Assembly (NCBI GenBank): GCA_937954195.1
Contig: CALFYR010000362.1
Span: 1-9,949, forward strand
Length of the DNA stretch: 9,949 bases
DNA from: an uncultured Dehalococcoidia bacterium
Lineage (GTDB): Bacteria; Chloroflexota; Dehalococcoidia; Tepidiformales; Tepidiformaceae
Reading direction: 5' to 3'
Made by a program: the position numbers and the translations under genes. The notes under the pieces are model-generated. The model ran no database searches. It was not told where the DNA came from and saw nothing but the letters and a program-made list of their open reading frames with translations. Positions 5,630 through 9,949 of the stretch are shown piece after piece; the stretch's first letter is position 1; the number at the start of each line of letters is the position of its first letter.

Positions 5630-7639
5630 ATGTCCTGGTTTAACAACCGCCCGCTGATGGCGAAGCTCATCGGGAGCTTCGCCGTCGTCATCGCCCTGCT
5701 CGGCATCACCACCGCCTTCGCCATCCAGGCACTCACCGCCGCCGTGGCCGATACCGAAGAACTCTACGAAACCCACGTCGAGGGCCTCATCGTCCTCGAT
5801 GAAGCGAAGCAGGAGTTCCTGCTCGGCAACATCTACACCATGGACGCATTGCTCGCCGATGACGCGGCGGAGGCAACCGAGACCGTCGCCATCGCCGAGG
5901 GGCACGTCGCCACCGCCGTCGAAAAGCTCAACGCGTTTCGCGCCCTCCACTCGGACCCGGAGATTCTCGCCGGCATCGATGAGGCCCTCGCCGGTACGGA
6001 AACGCTCGTCGCCATCCGCGAAGTCGTCTTCGCCGACATCGTTGCTGGCAACCTCGAAGCCGCCATCGAACTGAACGAGAACGGTGCCGATGGTCAGCCA
6101 TCTGGCGACAAGACTGCCGAAGCCGTCGTCGATACGCTCAATGCCGTAACGGTTCTCTCCGAACAGGAGGCCGCTGCGGTCTTCGAGAGCGCCAAATCGG
6201 CCTCCAGCGCCGCGACCCGCAATGCCATCCTCTTCGCCGTGGTCGCCGCCGCCCTCGGGTTGGGCCTCGCCTACTACATCGCCCGCACCATCAAGGGCTC
6301 GGTGGGAGCTGTCGTCAACCGCCTCGAGTCCATCGAGAAGAACTGTCTCACGGACCTTGAAAGCGGAGTCAATGCCTTCGCGGCAGGCGACCTGACGGTG
6401 GCCGTCACGCCCGTCACCCCAAAGATCCCCTCGTACTCCAACGACGAAGTGGGTCGCGCATCGGCGACCCTCAACAAGATGCTTGACCGCCTGGTGGTCA
6501 TCATCGGGAGCTACAACACGGCCCGCGTCAATCTCTCGGGAATGGTGACGGACATCAACGGAGGGGCTACGCACCTCAACGCCTCGTCCGAGTCGCTTCG
6601 CGATTCGTCCGGCCAGATGGCCTCAGCCACAGCCCAGATCGCGTCGGCCATCAACGAGGTCACCCGCTCCGCGGTCAGCCTTTCCGAACTCTCCCAGCAG
6701 AGCGCCCGCGAAATCGAACAGGTCGCCTCTGGCTCGTCGCAGCTGGCGTCAGCCGCCCGCTCAAACGCCGATTCTGCCGAACGCTCGCGAACCGTCGCCG
6801 CCGATATCAGTGGCCGCATCCAGCACGTCGCGGAAGCCTCGCGCATGGTGGCCGATTCCGCCGAAGAATCCCGTCAGGCCGCCCAGCAGGGCCAGGACGC
6901 CGTCTCTCAGGCCGTCGCCTCCATGCAGTCCATCGCCGATGCGGTCGAGCGCGCCTCCAGCACCGTCGGGCAGCTCGGGGAGTACGGCCAGCAGATCGGC
7001 GACATCGTGAAGACGATCGACGAAATCGCCGCACAAACGAACCTCCTTGCCCTGAATGCGGCCATCGAAGCCGCCCGCGCGGGCGAGCAGGGCCGCGGCT
7101 TCGCCGTCGTCGCCGAAAACGTCCGCTCGCTCGCCGAACGGTCGAGCGATTCCACCAAGGAAATCGCCGACCTGATCGCCCGTGTCCAGCTCGCCACGCA
7201 GGAGGCCGTCGACGTAATGGCCATCGGGGTGAAGGACGTCCACGAAGGGCGCGAGATCACGGCCCAGGCCGGCGAGGCGCTTGAGTCCATCATCGCTTCG
7301 GTCCGCGAGTCGGCAGTCCAGATGCAGCAGATCGCGTCGGACGTGCAGGGCCTCGCTGAAGGCGCGAACACCATCGTCGCCTCCGCCGAGACCATCGCCA
7401 CCATGGCGTCCGAATCCGTCCAGGGCGCGGAGACCATCGCCACCGGCACCTCGCGCGTCTCTGATGCCATCCTCCAGGTGTCGTCCACCAGCGAGGAGAC
7501 GAGCGCCTCGGCCGAGCAGGTATCTGCCTCAACCCAGGAGCTCTCGGCCCAGTCGCAGGAACTCGCCGCCACCGCGGCCGAGGTCCGCACCGTCGCCGAA
7601 ACGCTCGCCCGGACCGCAGGCCGCTTCAAGGTCGCCTGA
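5630..7639 (+). CDS. Methyl-accepting chemotaxis protein (transmembrane chemoreceptor)
   Basis: This 669-residue receptor would sense a ligand outside the membrane and control CheA/CheW inside. Membrane helix 1 is at about 11-34 and helix 2 at about 198-218. Between them lie about 160 mainly helical residues, like a four-helix-bundle sensor (4HB_MCP type), with no recognisable Cache or PAS motif. A HAMP region covers about 219-290 and ends [18 protein letters not shown]. Its connector is longer than usual ([25 protein letters not shown]). The signalling hairpin occupies about 300-669. Its conserved tip is at about 464-505, containing [20 protein letters not shown] (469-488) and [16 protein letters not shown]. 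No CheR/CheB-tethering pentapeptide is seen at the C-terminus. The start follows a GGGGG run ending 12 bases upstream, a weak ribosome site. No other che gene is nearby, so it is an orphan receptor; its ligand cannot be inferred. Confidence 0.96.
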   Translation: MSWFNNRPLMAKLIGSFAVVIALLGITTAFAIQALTAAVADTEELYETHVEGLIVLDEAKQEFLLGNIYTMDALLADDAAEATETVAIAEGHVATAVEKLNAFRALHSDPEILAGIDEALAGTETLVAIREVVFADIVAGNLEAAIELNENGADGQPSGDKTAEAVVDTLNAVTVLSEQEAAAVFESAKSASSAATRNAILFAVVAAALGLGLAYYIARTIKGSVGAVVNRLESIEKNCLTDLESGVNAFAAGDLTVAVTPVTPKIPSYSNDEVGRASATLNKMLDRLVVIIGSYNTARVNLSGMVTDINGGATHLNASSESLRDSSGQMASATAQIASAINEVTRSAVSLSELSQQSAREIEQVASGSSQLASAARSNADSAERSRTVAADISGRIQHVAEASRMVADSAEESRQAAQQGQDAVSQAVASMQSIADAVERASSTVGQLGEYGQQIGDIVKTIDEIAAQTNLLALNAAIEAARAGEQGRGFAVVAENVRSLAERSSDSTKEIADLIARVQLATQEAVDVMAIGVKDVHEGREITAQAGEALESIIASVRESAVQMQQIASDVQGLAEGANTIVASAETIATMASESVQGAETIATGTSRVSDAILQVSSTSEETSASAEQVSASTQELSAQSQELAATAAEVRTVAETLARTAGRFKVA

Positions 7640-7661
7640 TCTGCACGGTCGCTCAGATACG

Positions 7662-7685
7662 ACGGCCCGGGTTAACCCGGGCCGT
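7662..7685 (+). terminator. Perfect 24-base palindrome, probable intrinsic terminator of the chemoreceptor gene
   Basis: Bases 7662-7673 (ACGGCCCGGGTT) are the exact reverse complement of 7674-7685, with GTTAAC at the centre. As RNA this gives about a 10-bp GC-rich stem with a TTAA loop, 22 bases after the chemoreceptor stop. The following bases (TCCTCGTTT) form only a broken T tract, so termination is likely but not certain. It lies 23 bases before the candidate HAD-gene -10 box, so an operator role is also possible. Confidence 0.65.
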
Positions 7686-7708
7686 TCCTCGTTTCGCCGC
7701 GCCTCGCC

Positions 7709-7714
7709 TAAGAT
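7709..7714 (+). promoter_or_regulatory. Candidate -10 box (TAAGAT) of the HAD hydrolase gene
   Basis: TAAGAT ends 7 bases before ATG 7722. A transcript would then begin at about the start codon, which decides for ATG 7722 over the in-frame ATG 7713, which overlaps the hexamer. No Shine-Dalgarno and no clear -35 box are visible. Confidence 0.45.
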
Positions 7715-7721
7715 GGATCCA

Positions 7722-8435
7722 ATGGCCCCGCGCGCAGTCTTCTTCGATATGGACGACACGCTTCTCGATACCTCGGGAGGCGTGCAGGAATCCTGGAAGT
7801 CCGTCGCCGCCACCTTCGCCACCGAACTCGGCTGCGAACCCGATGCGCTGCAGTCCGCCATCCGCAACCAGATGATGGCCTTCTGGAAAGACGAGGCGGC
7901 GGTCGAGCACTGGCGCACCCGCCTCCACGACGCCCGCACCCACAACATCGAACAGGCGCTCCTCGGCCTCAGCCTCAACGCCGCCCGCGCCAAGGCGCTC
8001 TCGGATTTCTACTGGGATGAGCAGTCGAGCCGGATGAAGCTCTTCGACGACGCCATCGAAACGCTCGAAACGCTCCGCGGATCAGGGTTCAAGCTCGCGC
8101 TTCTTACCAACGGCCCCGCCGAGATGCAGCGCTGGAAGCTCGGCAAGTTCCCGCTCGCCGAGCACTTCGATGTCGTCGTCATCGAGGGTGAGTTCGGATA
8201 CGGGAAGCCGGATGCGCGCGTCTTCCGGCACTCGCTTGAGACGGTCGGCGCCAACGCCGAGGAAGCCTGGCACATCGGCGATAACCTCTACGCCGATGTT
8301 GGCGGCGCGCAGGGCGCCGGCATCCACGCCACCTGGATCCACCGCGACCGCCTCGAACTCGACAAGTCCATCCCACACGTCCCGGACCGCGTCATCGGCC
8401 ACCTGGCCGAATTGCGCGAACCCCTGGGGCTGTAG
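7722..8435 (+). CDS. HAD-superfamily hydrolase (subfamily I, phosphatase-like)
   Basis: HAD subfamily IA enzymes hydrolyse phosphoesters, or in some branches C-halogen bonds, through an aspartyl intermediate. All four motifs are present in the 237-residue product. Motif I is FFDMDDTLLD with nucleophile D9 and general acid D11, motif II LLTNG with T129, motif III Lys162 in GKPDARVF, and motif IV HIGDNLYADVGGA with D187 and D192. The DxDxT motif favours a phosphatase over a haloacid dehalogenase. A helical cap inserts after motif I at about 18-100, typical of cap type C1. Relatives by style include YjjG- and NANP-like nucleotide or sugar phosphatases; the substrate cannot be assigned. ATG 7722 is favoured by the -10 hexamer 7 bases upstream. 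The gene is monocistronic between a terminator-like palindrome and an 89-base gap. Confidence 0.93.
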   Translation: MAPRAVFFDMDDTLLDTSGGVQESWKSVAATFATELGCEPDALQSAIRNQMMAFWKDEAAVEHWRTRLHDARTHNIEQALLGLSLNAARAKALSDFYWDEQSSRMKLFDDAIETLETLRGSGFKLALLTNGPAEMQRWKLGKFPLAEHFDVVVIEGEFGYGKPDARVFRHSLETVGANAEEAWHIGDNLYADVGGAQGAGIHATWIHRDRLELDKSIPHVPDRVIGHLAELREPLGL

Positions 8436-8510
8436 GTCAGTCCAGCCAGCCGACCTTCCAGTCGTATCACCAGCGCCACCGGACGCTCGGCGGTAGTGGC
8501 GGCGGCCCGA

Positions 8511-8516
8511 TAGACT
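8511..8516 (+). promoter_or_regulatory. Candidate -10 box (TAGACT) of the DUF1697 gene
   Basis: TAGACT ends 8 bases before ATG 8525, again predicting a leaderless transcript. There is no Shine-Dalgarno in the intervening CCCCGGTC and no recognisable -35. The remaining bases of the 8436-8524 gap hold no hairpin with a T tract and no other feature I can support. Confidence 0.45.
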
Positions 8517-8524
8517 CCCCGGTC

Positions 8525-9043
8525 ATGCGGTATTGCGCGTTTCTGCGGGCGATCAATGTTGGCAAGGCCAACCGCATCCGTATGGATGCGCTGCGGGAAT
8601 TGTGCGGCGGCCTCGGGTTCGAAGGCGTTTCAACGTACCTGCAGACCGGGAACATTCACTTCGAGTGGGGTCGGAGTGAGGAGGAAGCGCGTGATGTCCT
8701 GGAGGCGGCACTCGTCGAACGGGGCATGAAGAACGCGTTCGCCATGGTGTGGCCGCGCGAGGAATTGGAGGCGTTCGCGGCCACGGACCCGTTCGCGGAC
8801 CACCCGGCCGAGGCGAAACGCCAGTACGTGACGTTGTACCGCGAACCACTGCCGGCCGGCATCCTGGAGGCGCTGGCGGCCGACGACCACACGGTGGCCG
8901 CCGAACCGCGCATCCACTGTTCGGCGTATCCGCCGGAGACGCGGACTGTGGACGTGATGAGTTCGCCGCTGACGAAGCGGATCAAGGTGCCGGGGACAAC
9001 GCGGTACTGGCACGTCTTCCGGGATTTTCTTGAGCAAACGTGA
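8525..9043 (+). CDS. DUF1697 domain-containing protein
   Basis: The 172-residue protein matches the DUF1697 family, small cytosolic proteins of unknown function found across bacteria. Visible hallmarks are the N-terminal YCAFLRAINVGKANRIRMDA (family form 'LLRGINVGG-NRVKM..L'), then LGFEGVSTYLQTGNIHFEW at 30-48 (family 'LGF..V.TYIQSGNVVF'), and the C-terminal IKVPGTTRYWHVFRDFLE (153-170; family 'TTRNW.T...L'). The first loop has INVGKA instead of the usual INVGG. No membrane segment or catalytic motif is seen, so no function is assigned. It differs from the genes to the left in base and codon use: many GCG, CGG and CTG codons, with G above C on this strand, starting near the strand-composition switch. 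The SDR gene begins 50 bases downstream behind its own promoter-like sequence. Confidence 0.9.
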   Translation: MRYCAFLRAINVGKANRIRMDALRELCGGLGFEGVSTYLQTGNIHFEWGRSEEEARDVLEAALVERGMKNAFAMVWPREELEAFAATDPFADHPAEAKRQYVTLYREPLPAGILEALAADDHTVAAEPRIHCSAYPPETRTVDVMSSPLTKRIKVPGTTRYWHVFRDFLEQT

Positions 9044-9057
9044 CGCTCTGCCGCCTG

Positions 9058-9063
9058 TATAGT
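9058..9063 (+). promoter_or_regulatory. Candidate -10 box (TATAGT) of the SDR gene
   Basis: TATAGT lies 30 bases before ATG 9094, which would leave a leader of roughly 25 bases containing a Shine-Dalgarno. It sits in GTATAGTCCGCC (9057-9068), identical over 12 bases to the sequence before the CoA-transferase. No -35 box at normal spacing is evident. Confidence 0.4.
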
Positions 9064-9078
9064 CCGCCCCACTAACCC

Positions 9079-9084
9079 GAGGGG
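9079..9084 (+). promoter_or_regulatory. Ribosome binding site (GAGGGG) of the SDR gene
   Basis: GAGGGG followed by TG ends 9 bases before ATG 9094. It fixes this ATG as the start and contrasts with the apparently leaderless neighbours. Confidence 0.6.
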
Positions 9085-9093
9085 TGTTCGGAC

Positions 9094-9949
9094 ATGAAGG
9101 ACCTGGCAGGCAAGGTTGCGGTGGTCACCGGCGCGGCGAGTGGCATGGGCCTCGCCTTCGCGACCCGGTTCGCCGAAGAAGGCATGAACGTCGTGCTCGC
9201 GGACATCGAGAGCGAGCCGCTGGCGATGGCCGAGGCGGGCATCAAGCAGAAGGGCGGCAAAGCGCTCGCCGTTCGGACGAACGTCCTTGAAGACGACTCA
9301 GTTGAGGCACTGGCCGACCGCGCGTTCAGCACGTTCGGGAACGTCCACATCGTGTGCAACAACGCAGGTGTCGCCGGAGGCTCGGGGTTGCCGGTGTGGG
9401 AAGCGCCGATGACGGACTGGGACTGGGTGTTCGGCGTGAACTTCACCGGTGTGCTGCGCGGCATTCGCGCGTTCGTGCCGCGCATGATCGCGAACGGCGA
9501 AGAAGGCCACATCGTGAACACCGCTTCGGTCGCGGGGCTGCTCACCGGCGCGGACCCCTACTCGGTTTCGAAGCACGGCGTGGTGTGTCTCACCGAAGGC
9601 CTCTACAAGCAGTTCAAGATGATGAACCTGAAGCTTTCCGCTTCCGTGCTCTGCCCTGGGTGGGTGAACACAAACATCCTGGAGGCGGAACGGAACAAGC
9701 CGGAAGAATTCGGCGCGCGGCGCGACCGTTCGCAGGACACGCCGGAAGCGCAGCAAGGGCGGGCGATGGTCGAGAACATGCTCAAGAGCGGGTTCCAGCC
9801 TGAGGAGGTCGCCCAGAAAGTGCTCGACGCTGTGCTGACCGACACCTTCTACATCATCCCCGCGCAGGACTACATGCTGACGACGATCAAGGCGCGGTTC
9901 GACGGGATTGTCGAGGGGAAGAACCCGGCGGTTGGCGGGTTCCTGAGCT
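9094..9949 (+). CDS. Short-chain dehydrogenase/reductase (3' end outside window)
   Basis: The frame runs from ATG 9094 to the window end (285 codons seen, no stop). It is a classical SDR, a cytosolic NAD(P)-dependent oxidoreductase acting on hydroxyl/keto groups. The cofactor loop TGAASGMG is at 12-19, and Asp37 at the end of strand 2 (VVLADIE) suggests NAD rather than NADP. NNAG is at 89-92, Asn116 and Ser145 are in place, the catalytic Tyr156 and Lys160 sit in YSVSK, and PGWVNT at 188-193 follows. After the core there is a longer C-terminal region with charged helices (196-240) and FYIIPAQDYM. Most classical SDRs have about 250 residues; this one exceeds 285. The start is supported by GAGGGG 9 bases upstream. 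The substrate is unknown. A link with the CoA-transferase is suggested only by a shared promoter-like 12-mer. Confidence 0.93.
   Translation, partial: MKDLAGKVAVVTGAASGMGLAFATRFAEEGMNVVLADIESEPLAMAEAGIKQKGGKALAVRTNVLEDDSVEALADRAFSTFGNVHIVCNNAGVAGGSGLPVWEAPMTDWDWVFGVNFTGVLRGIRAFVPRMIANGEEGHIVNTASVAGLLTGADPYSVSKHGVVCLTEGLYKQFKMMNLKLSASVLCPGWVNTNILEAERNKPEEFGARRDRSQDTPEAQQGRAMVENMLKSGFQPEEVAQKVLDAVLTDTFYIIPAQDYMLTTIKARFDGIVEGKNPAVGGFLS

Noticed and set aside
5468..6574. Open frame of 368 codons on the minus strand across the chemoreceptor start
   Set aside because: It is low-complexity, rich in Gly/Asp/Val, without motifs, and mirrors the codon pattern of the real chemoreceptor gene.
8436..8524. 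Replication origin at the skew switch
   Set aside because: No TTATCCACA-like DnaA box, no AT-rich unwinding stretch and no dnaA/dnaN genes are present, so only the composition change is reported.

Overview
The base composition is GC-rich and the genes are densely packed. The gene set is a CaiB/BaiF tandem CoA-transferase, an AmaP-type protein, ScpB, a chemoreceptor with a long HAMP connector, DUF1697 and an SDR. This suggests a free-living bacterium, most likely of the Chloroflexota (Dehalococcoidia/Tepidiformia/SAR202-like). The taxonomic guess is an inference from gene types and style; nothing in the window fixes it. I see no phage, IS, CRISPR array, rRNA or tRNA gene.

Layout. Bases 2-1609 (+) hold a tightly coupled operon: the 3' end of a MiaB/MtaB-type tRNA methylthiotransferase, an AmaP-like membrane protein (4-base stop/start overlap) and scpB (20-base overlap). 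Convergent to it is a Nudix hydrolase (-, 1777-2259). The space between the two stop codons is filled almost exactly by a long imperfect inverted repeat (1612-1771), a candidate structured RNA or MITE-like element. Divergent from the Nudix gene is a class I SAM methyltransferase (+, 2336-3115). It converges on a 767-residue tandem CoA-transferase (-, 3155-5458), with a short TTTCGCCTT repeat tract between them. Divergent again is an orphan transmembrane chemoreceptor (+, 5630-7639), ending at a perfect 24-base palindrome that looks like a terminator. A HAD-family phosphatase (+, 7722-8435), a DUF1697 protein (+, 8525-9043) and an SDR oxidoreductase (+, from 9094, cut by the window end) follow. 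The longest gene-free stretch is about 170 bases.

After the first operon the genes look like separate transcription units rather than one pathway. CoA-transferase plus SDR is compatible with acyl-CoA/organic-acid catabolism but does not prove a substrate. Two patterns cross the genes. First, four of the five single genes that have no clear Shine-Dalgarno carry a TANNNT hexamer 7-8 bases before the start codon, the geometry expected for leaderless mRNAs. Second, the + strand is C-richer than G up to about 8.4 kb whichever strand the genes use, then becomes G-richer from about 8.5 kb to the end, suggesting a strand-composition boundary.

No clearly new defence or mobile system is visible. The items most worth a second look are the inverted repeat at 1612-1771, the missing catalytic aspartate in the first CoA-transferase domain, the leaderless-promoter pattern and the skew switch.
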